Shown: in pieces, positions 25,684 through 38,400 of the stretch
How the letters are laid out: each line of letters opens with the position of its first letter
Numbering within the stretch: position 1 is the stretch's first letter
Origin: Monosporascus cannonballus
Lineage: Eukaryota; Ascomycota; Sordariomycetes; Xylariales
Reading direction: 5' to 3'
Assembly (NCBI GenBank): GCA_004154925.1
Contig: QJNS01000070.1
Location: forward strand, 124,001-188,000
Length of the DNA: 64,000 bases
Notes under the pieces: model-generated
What the model saw: only the letters and a program-made list of their open reading frames with translations
What the model was told of the DNA's origin: nothing
Database searches by the model: none
Program-made: the position numbers and the translations under genes

Positions 25684-25873
25684 TATTATAGGCTAAAGCT
25701 TATAAGGCAGCTCGGGTTTACGGAGCGAACTCCTTAGCCCGAGTTTACCTATATATATATAAGGAGCAGCCACCTCGCTGGTGGCTAGCTGTTTCTCCCT
25801 TTCCCTCCTTACCTTGAATATAAACCTTTGTTAGGCCGTGCCTCCGTTCAACCTACGTATCGTGCCCGTCATA
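25684..25873 (+). repeat. 3' LTR of Z
   Basis: 190 bp; the first bases are decayed to TATTATAGGC and the end to CCCGTCATA. Same hairpins as the 5' copy, the first weakened by C-to-T changes. Followed by the CCCAG duplication. Confidence 0.88.
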
Positions 25874-26038
25874 CCCAGAGCGTAATTTAAGGTATTTGTT
25901 TTTAGACGTTTCTTTTTGGAGGTGTTTAGCAGTTTTATAATTGGTACATTGGAAATTCTGTCTTTAAATATTTAAAACGTTTGTTTTGCTTTTTTTAATT
26001 ATTCGAATTCTTTTTCGACATACTTAGTAGTAGTAAGG
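25874..26038 (-). pseudogene. W RT-RNase H connection
   Basis: The minus strand reads YVEKEFE-LKKAKQTF and, at the far end, NTLNYALG, which continues as AVLKQQ across Z. This is the FxxLKxAF...DASxYALGAVL region leading into RNase H. It is bounded by A1 (TAAGG at 26034-26038) and Z (CCCAG at 25874-25878). Confidence 0.8.
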
Positions 26039-26423
26039 TGTTACGACCCAACAAGCTTCGGCCTCAATAAACGATTAGACAAGAATCATACGGGCCACCC
26101 CTCGGGTTACGTAACGGTAATCACTGCCAAGCCAATGATCAGTAATTAAAGGTGATCTCAAATAATTATGATTATTACCGGCTGCGTAATTATAAATAAT
26201 TAAGCTAAAAAGAAAAAAGATATATACGTTTATTATTTGCATAATGTAAATAATACCAGCTTGTAATAATTTACTTATTAATATTAATCGTTTGCAAGAT
26301 ATCTTTAATATTACGAAACGTAATACGTTATTATATCTATTGTTCAAAATCTTACGATATTTCTGCTAATATAAATCTATACGATTAAGGTTTAATAATT
26401 GGTTAAACCGATTAGCCGTTATA
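26039..26423 (+). repeat. 5' LTR of A1 (U3 type I)
   Basis: Opens TGTTACGACCCAACAAGC; ends in GCCGTTATA, decayed from a GTCACA end seen in better copies. The last 200 bp or so, from GATATATACG onward, are shared by all A-family LTRs, while the first part matches only A1 and A4. Confidence 0.87.
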
Positions 26424-26478
26424 TATTTCAAACTTTATTTAATAGTATCGTTAAACTTTGCGCAATATCGCCGACATT

Positions 26479-28100
26479 ATGTCTACCAGCAAGTAGCCCG
26501 AATAGCCCATTTACCAGGTCCTTAATAACCTGGATACTGGAATGGAATCCGAGGAAGACGAAGAGCAGCCTCGTTTTTTTCGTAAAGAAGTTTTTCGGCG
26601 CCTAAATATTATGAACGAACATATTCCTTAGCTTGAAAAAAAATAATAATGACCTTACGACGTCCCTCCAAGCCGCTTATAAAAGATTTGAAAAAAAGGG
26701 CTCTCGAAACCGGAAAACCTTTTTGAGCAAACCAGGTTATTCAGCTGAATTTTATTAAAGAACTAGGAGAAAATTTTTAAACCTTTTAAGCCAGAACTTT
26801 TCAACGAAACCTTGATTAAATAACAATTATTCTTAATTAAATATCGAATATATTTTGGGTATTTTCTTATTCGATTAATTACGCTTATTATACGAATCAT
26901 ATTCGCAATCGGACGATTTACCGGAAACGCGATTATTTGGTTTAAGCCCGTTATAAGAAGGTACGTTACTTTACTAATCGAAAAACGAAACTCGGAAATA
27001 ATGCGAATATATAACAATTATAAACAATTTAAACAAATATTAACGAAAGTTTTTGAAAAAAAACCGAAATGTAAATTTACTAATTATAACAAATAAATTA
27101 ATATCCAAGTACGGCAATACGTTTATTTAGCTAGCATTTAAGCTAAATTAGAAATAAAAAGTATTGAGCCAAATTTTTCGATAATTTAAAAAAAGAAATA
27201 TAAAAGAAGTTTTTTAAGTTTGATCGGCCTAATTATTTATCGGATTATATTGCGATAATAATTAAAATTAACGATCGACAATACGCCTCGCGTATTAAAG
27301 GTATTAAAGGAAAAAATAATAATAAATTCCGATATACGATTAATATTAACGCTTCTCGATGCGGTAATAATTCTTATAGCACGAAACCAGAATTTATAAA
27401 ACTTGGAATTATTTATAAAACAAACTAAAATTAAATTAAATGCTTTAATTATAATAAAATAAGGCATAAAACAGTATGATATAAGGTATTTAAAAAACCT
27501 TGTCAGAATAATTGGAAATCTGTACCCGAAAATAATTTAGAAAAAATCCAAAAAACGAAGGCAAGTCCCTTAATATAATTCGGCCTAAGTATATATCCGG
27601 TCCTTTTTGACAAAAGGTTTGTTTAATAAGAGACGAAAAAGGCCAAAACGCTAGCTTAATAAATATTAAGAATATAACAAGAAAAATTATAAGAATAATT
27701 ACGCAAATATCAAGATTAAACAGAAAAACTTTGTCTCGGAATCTCTAATTAATAGGATAAAATACATACCATATATTATCGACGACGAGAATATCTCGAT
27801 TACGAAAAATAAAAACAATATATTTACGGACGGATGATTCGTATATATTATAACTGGATTCGATTTCCTAAATGGAACCGGAAATAATAAAAATAATAAA
27901 TAATAATATCGATATTTTCGATCTATAACCTTAAAAATTATTTATTAACTGGCTAAAATAAAACGCTGGCCCGAAAAAAAATAATACTTGTAAGAAAACC
28001 GTTTTTATTATTTTACGTAATATAATTATTAAACGAAATAAAAGATTAATCCAGCATATAATAAAGAAACACTGTAAAAATTCTATTATAGATTTATATT
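26479..28100 (+). pseudogene. A1 gag
   Basis: Starts ATGTCTACCAGC 55 bases after the LTR. The N-terminal part, with three early stops, reads MSTSK, QVLNNLD and MESEEDEEQPRFFRKEVFRR, then a heptad-like stretch consistent with a coiled coil. The C-terminal zinc knuckle lies at about 27441-27482 as CFNYNKIRHK, with the second Cys turned to Tyr. A2 keeps the same ATG (33477); in A3 it became ATA. Stops such as CAA/CAG to TAA/TAG are frequent, so no protein is expected. Confidence 0.72.
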
Positions 28101-28479
28101 TTTAATTGGTATTTACTGTTAACCCTAATCCAAAAAGTTATTAAGGAAGAAATACGTTAATTTACAGACAAATTATGAAACGACAGTTAATACGATACAC
28201 AATGAGATATAATCGAAACTATAAGAAAATAATTTATTTATTAAACAAAAGAATTATAATAAAATTAAAAATAATTAATATAACTCGAAGGAATACTATG
28301 CCAGTAATAACGACAAATATAACAATTTAACGCTTTATGTATAGAAATACAAATAAAGTTCGACAAATTCGAAAAGAAATTAAAAGAAAAAGGTTATCTG
28401 TAAAAAAGCCGCAAGATAACGAAACTTAAAGGAATTAGGAAAAACTCCTAAAAAAAGCGTTAAACGTAACGATAAAAGC

Positions 28480-31400
28480 CGTTAATAACGTTATTATTTT
28501 GGTTATACGAATTAGAACATATTAGTATACCGTGATAGTAAATTATAGAGGTTTAGGCCGAAATTATATTGCCTTACATATAATTAATAAACGTAAAATG
28601 TTATAGAAATATAAATTAAAACCTTATATAACAACGAATATAAAAAGTTAAAAATTCGCTTACGATAATAGGAAAATTATACGCTAAATTAATTACTTCG
28701 AGATTTTTATCTAAAAACGATATCAAGCAGTTAATTTTAATATCGTTTTATTTAGAAATTACGATATAATCTCAAAATTACCAGAAATACGCTAATACGG
28801 AATTTTAATTAATAAAAAAACTGGCTAGATAAAGTTCGCCTTGTACCCTATTAACGGACAAAGGAAAAAAAATTAAAATCTTAATATTCGATCGGAAACA
28901 ACGACGAATGTAAACATAAGGATACGATAAAAACCTTGCCATCCAAAGAGACAAAACGTTAAAAAAGAATAAGCATCAAAAGAAAATACGATATATCGTT
29001 ATTATTATTAAAACGAAACTAAGATAACTAAATAATAATTTAAAACAATAACCCCAAAAGTCAGAAAATTTAACCAATATGCTATTATAATATTATCGAT
29101 ATAAACAACTTTTTAAAAAGAGACTCAATAAAAAACTATTAAAATATAGCAAATAAAATAATAAAATAATCCTTAAAAGAATTCTCGACAAATTTTTACC
29201 CCATTTATAACCTTAACGGAAACGAATTACGCGCTTTTAAAAAATATCTAAAAAATCGGTTATAAAAAGGATAAATTCGACCTTCGAAATTACTAACAAA
29301 ATATCCACTATTTTTCGTACCTAAGAAAAATAGGAAATTACGACTTGTAATTCACTATCGACAACTAAACGATATTATTATCAAAATTAAACATTATTAC
29401 CGCTAATTACGGAAATCAAAAACCGACTTTATGGAGCCAAATAATTTATAATATTCAAATTTAAAAATAAATACAACTTTATTAAAAATAAAAAAAGATA
29501 CGAAAAAAAATATCCTTTAAAATAAAATACGGATTATGTAAGTAGTTAGTTATATTAATAAGACTTACGAACGTACCAGTAATTTTCTAACGAATAATTA
29601 ATTACGTATTACGAAAATATCTCGATTTTTTCGTTATTTGCTATTTCAATAACATATTTTTTTTAGAAACAAAAAAACATATGTAAAACACGTATATAAA
29701 ATCTTTTAAGTTTTATAGACGTAAAGTTATTTATTAACGTAGAAAAAAATTAATTATTTATATAAAAAATAAAATATCTGGAACATATTATTTTCTTAAC
29801 ATATATCAGAATAAATTTTAAAAAAATCATTACAGTTATAAACTAATAAACGCTATCGATAATTAAAAAAGTATAGGCATTTTTTAAATTCGCCAATTAC
29901 TACAAAAAGTTTATTTAAAACTTTAGCAAAATAATTACACCCTTAACGAATTTTATCAAAAAAAAGAAATTTAAATATACGCCCAAAACGGAAAAGGCGT
30001 TTTAAGATATTAAGGATACGATTATTAACGAACCAATATTAATTATATACGATTTAATACGTTCTGCTAAATTAAAAACCGATATTTCGGATTATATATT
30101 AAACGTAATAATCGGATAACGAAATAATTAAAACAAATTACATCTTATTATATTTTTTTGATATAAATTAAAAAGATCCGAACTTAATTACGGCATTCCG
30201 GATAAGGAATATATAGCTATTATTTTAGTATTCCGAAAGTTTAAGTATTTCCTAAAAGAAAATTTGCATCAGATTACGGTTTATACGGATTATCAAAATC
30301 TTTCCCGTTTTATTACGACAAGAGAACTTATAAAACGATAACTTCGTTACGCGGAAAAATTAACAAACTTTAATATCGTTATTATTTATAAAAAAAGTAC
30401 AGAAAACGGTAAAACCGATATTTTAAGCACGTAATCAAATTTCGAAAAATAATTAATCAAAATTAATTATATAATTTTTGATATTATTATAAAAGGATAT
30501 TTATGACTGCGACAAATTGCAACAATTCGGGCAGTACCTTTTGATATATATCAGAAAGTCCAGCAATATAACGACGGTTTTCCTGAAAACCAAAAAACGA
30601 ACAAAATACAAATTCTAGCAAAATACTAAAAAAGTCTAATACGAAATATATACGAATATTAATTATATAAATATCCAGAAATCCACAAAATCTTAAAACG
30701 GCTTTAACGCATATATTTTTTTCTTATAATAAAATTAACGGTAAAGAAAATCATATAATAATACGATATTTGCGCTAAAATAAAAGCTCGACGATATAAG
30801 CTATTCGAAAAATTATAGCTATTACTAGTCGTAAAACAACCATAATATTTAATCATATTCAACTTTATTATCAAACTTTTTATATTAGAAATTTTAATTA
30901 CAGAAATATATTACCACAGTATTTTCGTAATTATCGATCGGTTTACGAAACTTTCTTATTTTTTTATTATATTACGATAATATAAACGCCGAACAAAAAC
31001 ATATATACTTTTAGATATATTTTTAGCATATATGGATTATTAATGGAAATAATTTTAAATAAAGAATTAATATTCGCATTTAAATTTTGGCAAAGCCTTA
31101 TAATATAAATTAGCTTAAATTACAAATTATCTAACGTATTTAAACCTTAGACGAATAAATAAATAAAACAAACGAATTAAACCTTAAAATTTACTTATAA
31201 TATTACATTAATTACGAACAAAATAACTAGGTTAAGAAATTATTAATCGTATAATTAGCCTATAATATTATTTATTACAAAGGTATTAAAATAATATTTA
31301 CGAACGCGAATTTTAACTTTATTTTAAAAATTTACAAAATGGTATACGGTAACAGTTTAATTAATATCAAAATAATCCATACGTTAAAATAATTACGATA

Positions 31401-31860
31401 TTTATACCAAAAAATAAAAAGAGAATTAAAATTCGTACGAAATCAAATAAATAAATATTATAATTAGAAAAATTGGTTTTTTTTAGCTACAAAAAACATT
31501 TAAATAAATTGACCCAGCAAGATATTCGATTTTTAAATATATCGGTCCATATAAAATCGCCAAAAAATCTTAGAAAATAATTACTAACTGGAATTTTTAT
31601 CAAAGGTTAGACTTTATCCAATTTTTTACGTTTTTTTATTCGAATTAATAATGGATATAATTAAAGTACATATAGTATAAAACGATTTAAAAGTAAAAAA
31701 TAAATAAATATATAAAGTAAAGAAAATCCTTAATATACGAAAATAAAACGGATTATTTAATATCTAATTAAGTGAAAAAAACATTCGAATTTCGAAAATA
31801 TTCAAGAATTTGCTAAAAATCTTATTAACGCCTAGCGCTTATTAAAAAATTTTCACTAAT
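28480..31860 (+). pseudogene. A1 pol: protease, RT, RNase H, integrase, chromodomain
   Basis: The aspartic protease region is near 28520-28790: GRNYIA after the active-site position, then NYDII as the LGYDIILG equivalent. RT is at about 29280-29900 with PKKNRKLRLVIHYRQLND, IFDLK and a decayed YFNNIFF at the YLDD box. RNase H spans about 30040-30430, with a clear YxxxNKEYIAIILVFRK-like helix. Integrase is at about 30600-31450. The chromodomain lies near 31700-31860, with KKHSNFEN-QE and AKNLINA. The stop codons are of RIP type. Confidence 0.76.
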
Positions 31861-32443
31861 AATAACGGGCGCGTCCCAGTTAATAATTAACCAGTTAATA
31901 ACCGGGATATCGGGCTAGCCGGCCGCGGCCTGCGTTAACGTAATAACCGTAACGGCAGCCTCCAGTTATTCTTATTACTAACGCTTTTATTCTTTTAATT
32001 CGTCCAATAATTAAAGTTTACGTTATACCATAATAATATTTTTCGAACGAATTAACGCTTTTTGTTTACGCAAACAAATAAAACGGAAAAAAGCTTTATT
32101 TATTTCCTTCTAATACCGACGTTAAACTTTGAAATAAAGCCGTTAAAATATTAATAATCGTTTTTTAATAAGCGTTTTTTCGCGTTCCAAACGTTAATGT
32201 TTTCGACGAATATTTTATAAAAAAAGAAAACGGCATGCCGGTACCATCCCAAAACCGATTTTAATTAAAACATTTCTTACAGTTTAAAACGTTTTTCATC
32301 ATTTTATACCTTGTATTTTTCGAAAAATAATAAAAGTAAGGCATAATTTCGTACTCGAATTCGTTAAAAGCTTTTACGAAATCAACACAACGAACGGTAA
32401 AAAAACGAGAAATACGACAAATCTTGGAAATACGAAACGACAT
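31825..32443 (-). pseudogene. Antisense Cys/coiled-coil ORF of A1
   Basis: This frame runs against the element, starting 87 bases inside the 3' LTR and overlapping the chromodomain end. It begins ATG at 32443 (MSFRISKICRISRFF) and has NCKKC, a Cys-x2-Cys motif, near residue 58. After one frameshift near 32270 it continues as RRKHQRLEREKTLIKKR, then RLRKQKALIRSKN, LLDELKE-KR and QLEAAVTVITLTQA. It ends NWLIINWDAPVI and stops at 31825-31827. Internal stops are nearly all CAA/CAG to TAA/TAG. The expected product is about 205 residues with a Cys pair, a charged coiled coil and a Trp-rich tail. The family is unknown to me. Confidence 0.62.
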
Positions 32444-32530
32444 AATTAGGAGCAAAAAAAAAAGATTACTTATCAAACTGAAAAAGAGAAAAAAGAAATC
32501 TTGAGGGCAAAACTTTTAGAAAAAAAATCA

Positions 32531-32916
32531 TGTTATAACGTAATAAGCGTTGGTTTTAAGAAACGGTCAAACAAGGATTATACGGGCCACTTTCCGGATT
32601 ACGTAACAGTAATCACTGCCAAACTAATAATTATTAATAATCAGAAATAATTCCAAGTAATTATAATCACTACCGGCTACGTAATTATAAGGAATTAAGC
32701 AAAAAAAAGAAAATATATATACTTATTATTTTCATAATCTAAATAGTACCAGCTTACAACAAATTACTTACTAATACCAATCGTTCGCAAGGTATCTTTG
32801 GTATTACGAGATGTAATACGTTACTATATCTATTGCTCAGAATTCCACGATACTCCTGCCAATATAAACCCGTACGACTAAGATTTAATAGTTGGTTAAA
32901 CCGTCTAGCCGTCACA
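32531..32916 (+). repeat. 3' LTR of A1 (U3 type I)
   Basis: Opens TGTTATAACG, ends GCCGTCACA (intact CA end). Followed by TAAGA, the right target duplication. Confidence 0.87.
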
Positions 32917-33088
32917 TAAGATTCGTTAAAGGTCTGGTAGTCTTTCTATAGTCCTTAATTAGGTTGCGTACGTAATCCGTAAATCTCAAAAATTAACGGA
33001 TGTTAATAAGGTTTATTTTATTAAGGATGGGCCAGTTTTTAATCACTTTTAACTTAAGATTTTGGATTTGTATTTGTCTGGAGGTGAT
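32917..33088 (-). pseudogene. W reverse transcriptase C-terminal fragment
   Basis: Reading up to the A1 insertion, the minus strand gives IQIQNLKLKVIKNWP, then FLRFTDYVRNLIKDY and RPLTNL. These are the thumb/connection blocks of Ty3/Gypsy pol (KIxAIxxWP, FLGFxNYYRxFI, PLTxLT). Upstream W ends at A2 (33089); no earlier RT blocks were found. Confidence 0.8.
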
Positions 33089-33420
33089 TGTTATGACCTA
33101 ACAGGCTGCGGCCTTAAAAACGATCGCAATAGGAAATGAGTAAGCCATATGGGTCGAGTTATATGATGGCTCGACAGGATCTATCGTAGAGCCCATAGAG
33201 CCAGGCTTAACAAGATCGAAAAAACCAAATATAATACGTTGACTATTTCTATAATTTAGATAGTTTTAGTTTGTAATAATAATTTATTACCTAAGGCATT
33301 TTTGGTATTACGAAACGTATTATGTTATTATATTTATTATTTAAAATTCTATAATACTTTTGCTTATATAAACTCGTACGATTAAGGTTTAATAATTAGT
33401 TAAACCGCCCAGCAGTTATA
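33089..33420 (+). repeat. 5' LTR of A2 (U3 type II)
   Basis: TGTTATGACCTAACAGGC to CAGCAGTTATA. It shares the R/U5 part with other A LTRs, but its U3 (TAGGAAATGAGTAAGCC) matches only the A2 3' LTR. Confidence 0.82.
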
Positions 33421-33476
33421 CGTTATAAGTTTTTGTTCAGTAATACCGTTAGATTTTGAGCAATATCGCCGATATT

Positions 33477-35150
33477 ATGTTTATTAACAAGCAGCCCGAA
33501 CAGCTTATTTATCAGGTTCTTGATAACTCGGGTACTAAAATGAAATCCGAAAAGGAAAAAAAATAACTTTATTTTTTTCGCGAAAAAGTTTTTCGGCGCC
33601 TGAATACCCTAAACGAACGCATTATTTAGCTTGAGAAAAATAATAATAACCTTACGACGTTCTTTTAAGCCGTCTATAAAAAGCTTAAGGAAAAAAAGGA
33701 AAATTTCCGAAACCGGAAATCTTTTTCGAACGAATTAGGTTATTTAGCTAAGTTTTACTAAGGAACTAAAAAAAGTTTTAAAACCCTTTAAGTCAAACAT
33801 TTTTAACGAAATTTCGACCAAATTATAATTATTCATAATTTAATGCCAAATATATTTCGGGCACTTTTTTATTTCATTTATTACGTTTATTACATATATC
33901 CAATTCGTAATCGAACAATTTATCGAAAATACGGCTATTTAATTTAAGCCCGTTATAAGAAAATACGTAATTTTACTAATCGAAAAACGAAACTCGGCAA
34001 TAATACGAATATATAATAATTACGAATAATTTGAACAAATATTAAATAAATCGTTCGAAATAATAAATAAAAGTATAAAAACAGAATTATAAATCCAGTA
34101 ATTATGCTAAAAAGGATTAATATCCACTTACAACAATACGTTCGTTGAATTAGCCTTCAAGTTAAATTAAGAATAAAAAATATTAATGTTTAAGTTTTTA
34201 ATAAATTAAAAAAAATATAAAAGGAGTTTTTGAAGTTTAATCGGCCTAATTATTTGTCCGATTATATCGCTATAATAATTAAGATCAACGACCGACAATA
34301 CGGTTAGTATATTAAAAATATCAGAAGAAAAAAAGGATAATAAATTCAGATATACTGCTAATACCAGCGCTTTTTAATACGGTAATATTTTTTACAGTAC
34401 GATACTAGAACGTATAAAGTTGGGAGCCATTTATAAAAAGGATTGAAATTAAATTAAATAATTTAATTGTAACAAAATAAGATATAAGGTATTATAGTAC
34501 AAGGCATTTAAGAAATCCTGTTAGAATAACTGGAAACCTGTACCCGAGGAATAATTTAAAAGAAATTAGAAAAACGAAAACAAATTTATTAATATAATTC
34601 GGCCTAAGTACCTATTAGGCTCCTTATAGCGAAAAGTTCAATAAAAGATACGAAAAGTTAAAACGCTGGTTTAATCAATATCGCGAATATAATAAAAAGC
34701 ATTATAAAGATAATTACGCAAATACTAGAATTAGAAAAAAAAGGTTTATTCCGGAACCATTAACCGGTACGACAGATTATACGCCATATATTGTCGACGA
34801 CGAGAATATCTGTATTACGAAAAATGGAAATAATATATCTATAAATGAATTACTCCTATATATTATAAAAAATTCGATTTTTTAAACCGAACCGGAAATA
34901 ACAAAAACAATAAATTACAATATCGATATCTTTGATTTTTAGCCCTAGAAAATGTTTAATAATTGGCCGAAATAATAAGCTGGTCCGAAAAAAAGTAATC
35001 CCTGCAAAAAAACCCTTTTTATTAGTATAAATGATATAACTATTAAACCAAAAAGGACTTAATCCAGCATATAATAAAGGAATATTTCTAAAAGGTTATT
35101 ATAAATCTTTATTTTTAATTAATATTTATTACTAACCTTTATAAAAAAGG
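33477..35150 (+). pseudogene. A2 gag
   Basis: Starts ATG at 33477 in the same context as A1 gag. The Glu/Lys-rich block and the FFRE-VFRR equivalent are recognisable just downstream. The knuckle region near 34470 has lost its Cys residues. Many stops. Confidence 0.65.
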
Positions 35151-35479
35151 GCCCTAAAAAATATGTTAATTTATAAGCGAACTTTAAAACGATAATTATT
35201 ACGATATATATTGGGATATCATCGAAATTATGAAAAAAAGAACTTGTTTAATAAGGAAAAAATATATATAATTTAAATATAATTAATAAAATTCGAAGAA
35301 ATAATACGCCGATAATAACAATAAATATACTACTTGAACGTATCATGTGTAAAAATATAAATAAAACTTACCAAATTCGAATAAACTTTTTTTAAAAAAA
35401 GTTATTTTTAAAATAGCCGTAAAATAACGAAATCTAGAGATATTAAAAGAAACTCCTAAAAAGGCTTTAAATACGATAA

Positions 35480-38400
35480 TAAAAGCTATTAATAACTTTA
35501 TTACTTTAGATATACAAATCGAAATATATTAGTATATCGTAATAATAGATTACGGAACTTTGGGCGGAAGTTATATTATATCAAATGTAATTAATAGATT
35601 TAAATGGTTATAAAAATATAAATTAAACCTTTATATAACGACGAATATCGAAAATTAAAAATTCGTTTACGATAACGAAAAGGTTATATGCAAAATTAAT
35701 TGTTTCGAAATTTTTGTTTAAGGACGATATTATATAATTAATTTCGATATCGTTTTATTTAGAAATTACGATATAATCTTAGAATTACTATAGATATACT
35801 AGTACGGAATATTGAATAATAAAAGGATTAATTAGATAAAGTTTATTTTATACGTTATTAACGGATAAGGAAAAAAAATTAAGATCTTAATATTCGATCG
35901 AAAATGCTAGCAAATATAGTAATAAGGATACGATAAAAGCTTATTACTTAAAGGGATAAAATATAAAGAAAAAATAGGCATTAAAGAAAAATAAAATATA
36001 TCGCTATTATTAGTAAAACGAAATTAAAGTAAATTAATGACGATCTAAAATAACAGCTCCAAAAATGAAAAATGTCAACCAATATATTACCATAATACTA
36101 TAAATACGAAGAATTTTTCCAAAAGGAACTTAATACGAAATTACCAGAATATAGCGAATAAAATTATAAAATATTCCTTAAAAAAGGGTTTTCAACAAAA
36201 CTTTACCTTATTTATAACTCTAATAGAAGCCAATTATGCGCTTTCAAACAATATCTAGAAAATCGATTATAAAAGAAATAAATTCGATTTTCGTAATTAT
36301 TAATAAATTACTTAATACTTTGTATACTTAAAAAAATATTACCACTTATAATTAATTATCGATAACTAAATAATATTATTATTAAAAATCGAATATTATT
36401 ACCCTTAATAATAAAAATAAAAAACCGATTTTATGGAATCTAATTATTTATAATATTCAATATTAGAAATAAATAAAACCTTATTAAAATAAAAAAAAGA
36501 TACGAATCAAAATAAGCTTTAAAATAAAGTATAAATTATTTAAATACTTAATCATATTAATAAAACTTACGACTATACCAATACCTTTTTAACTGTTGAT
36601 TAATTAGATATCACCAGAATATTTCGATATTTTTATCGTTTATTATTTCGATAATATTTTTATTTTCTTAAAAATAAAAAAACAATATATAAAATACGTT
36701 CATAAAATTCGTTAAGCTTTATAAGATGTAAAGTTATTTATTATTACAAAAAAATTAATTATATGTATAAAAAATATAATATCTCTAATATATTATTATT
36801 TTAAAATATATTAAAATAAATCCTAAAAAGCCGTAATAATCATAAAATAAAAACGTGAATTACGGTTAAAAATATAAATATTCTTTAGATTTGCGAATTA
36901 TTATAAGACATCTATTTCGAATTTTAATAAAATAATTATTTTCTTAATGAATTTTACGAAAAAGAATTTAGATAAACGTTCCAAATAAAAAAGGTATTTT
37001 AAAATATTAAAAATACGATTATAAATAAGCTAATATTAATGATGTACGATTTAATACGCCTTATTAAATTAAAAACCAATATTTCGGATTACGTATTAAA
37101 CGTAATAATTAAATAACGAAATTATTGTATTAAATTATATCTTGTTGCATATTTTTATTTAAATTAAAAAAATCCAAACTTAATTACGGCATTTTAAACA
37201 AAAAATTTATAATTATTATGGTTTTTCGAAAATTCAAATATTTCCCAACGGCAAATTTGCATTAAATTGAGGTTTATATAAATTATTAAAATTTTACCCG
37301 ATGTATTATAAGTAGAAAAATTACAAAGGAATAATTTCGTTACACGAAAAAATTAGCGAATTTTGATTTTGTTACTATTTATAAAAAAATCACAAACCGG
37401 TAAAGTTAATATTTTTAATAAATAACTAAATTTTGAAAACAAATCAATTAAAATTAATTATATAATTTTTAATATTATTATAGAAATATTTACGCTTTCG
37501 ATAAATTGCCATAATTTAAGTAATATCTTACGATATATATCAAAAAGTCCAGTATTATAATAATAATTTTCTAAAAAAACGCTACAAATTGTAAGTTTTA
37601 AAAAAAATATAAAAAAGATGTAATACGAAAAATATACAAATATTATATAAATATTTAGAGATCCGTAAAATTATAAAATACCTTTAACGTATATATTCTT
37701 TTCTTTAACATAAAATTAATGGTTTCGAAAATTATATAAGAATACGACGTTAACGTTAGAACAAAGCCTCGATAATATAAGCTATACGAAAAATTATAAC
37801 TATTATTAATTATAAAATTACTATAAGTTTAATTATATTCGACTTTATTATTACACGTTTTATATTCAAAAATCTAATTATAAAAATTTATTATGATAAT
37901 ATTTTCGCAATTATTAACCGGTTTACAAATTCTTCTATTTTTTTATTATATTATACGGATATACATGTCAAACAAATAATATATATATATTTTAAATTTA
38001 TTTTTGATATATACGGATTATTAATAAAGATTATTTTAAATAAATGATTAATAGTTATATTTAAATTTTAATAAAGTTTTATACCGTAAATCGGCTTAAA
38101 TTATAAATTATTTAACATATTTAAACCTTAAACAGATAAATAAATAAAACGCATAAATTAAATTTCAAAAGTTTATTTACGATAATATATTAATTACGAA
38201 TAGAATATTTAGGTTAAAAAGTTACTTATTATAAAATTAACTTAAAATATTAATTATTAGGAAAATAATAAAATAATATTAATATATGTAAATATTAGTT
38301 TTATTTTAAAAGTTTACAAAAACATACGTAATAACAATTCAATTAATGCTAAAATAATTGTTATATCGGAATAATTACGAAACTTGCATTAAAAAATTAA

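Larger units (their letters stand above)
20277..25873 (+). mobile_element. Element Z: complete chromovirus with 190-bp LTRs
   Basis: Two 190-bp LTRs (20277-20466 and 25684-25873) and identical target duplications CCCAG (20272-20276 and 25874-25878) bound a 5597-bp plus-strand element. It is inserted in the W RNase H coding region, splitting NYALG from AVLKQQ. The LTRs retain GC-rich hairpins, whereas the internal region is strongly RIP-mutated. Confidence 0.9.
26039..32916 (+). mobile_element. Element A1: complete A-family chromovirus
   Basis: LTRs of 385 and 386 bp (26039-26423 and 32531-32916) bound a 6878-bp plus-strand element. The target duplication is TAAGG on the left and TAAGA on the right, differing by one G-to-A change that RIP would explain. 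It is inserted in W; excising it restores the W frame. Internal order is gag, protease, RT, RNase H, integrase, chromodomain, then an antisense frame before the 3' LTR. Confidence 0.88.
2522..33088 (-). mobile_element. Element W: 5'-truncated chromovirus split by nested insertions
   Basis: W is a minus-strand Ty3/Gypsy element whose pol can be followed through five separated pieces. These are the end of reverse transcriptase (33088-32917), the RT-RNase H connection (26038-25874), RNase H (20276-19862), and integrase plus chromodomain (5158 to about 3690), followed by an LTR at 2939-2522. The gaps are elements A1, Z and X (with Y inside). Removing each together with one copy of its target duplication restores a continuous W reading. 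For example, the bases flanking A1 join in frame to give PLTNLTTTKYVEKEFE. The gag and the front of RT are missing upstream of 33088, where A2 abuts. Numerous RIP-type stops make it inactive. Confidence 0.8.
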
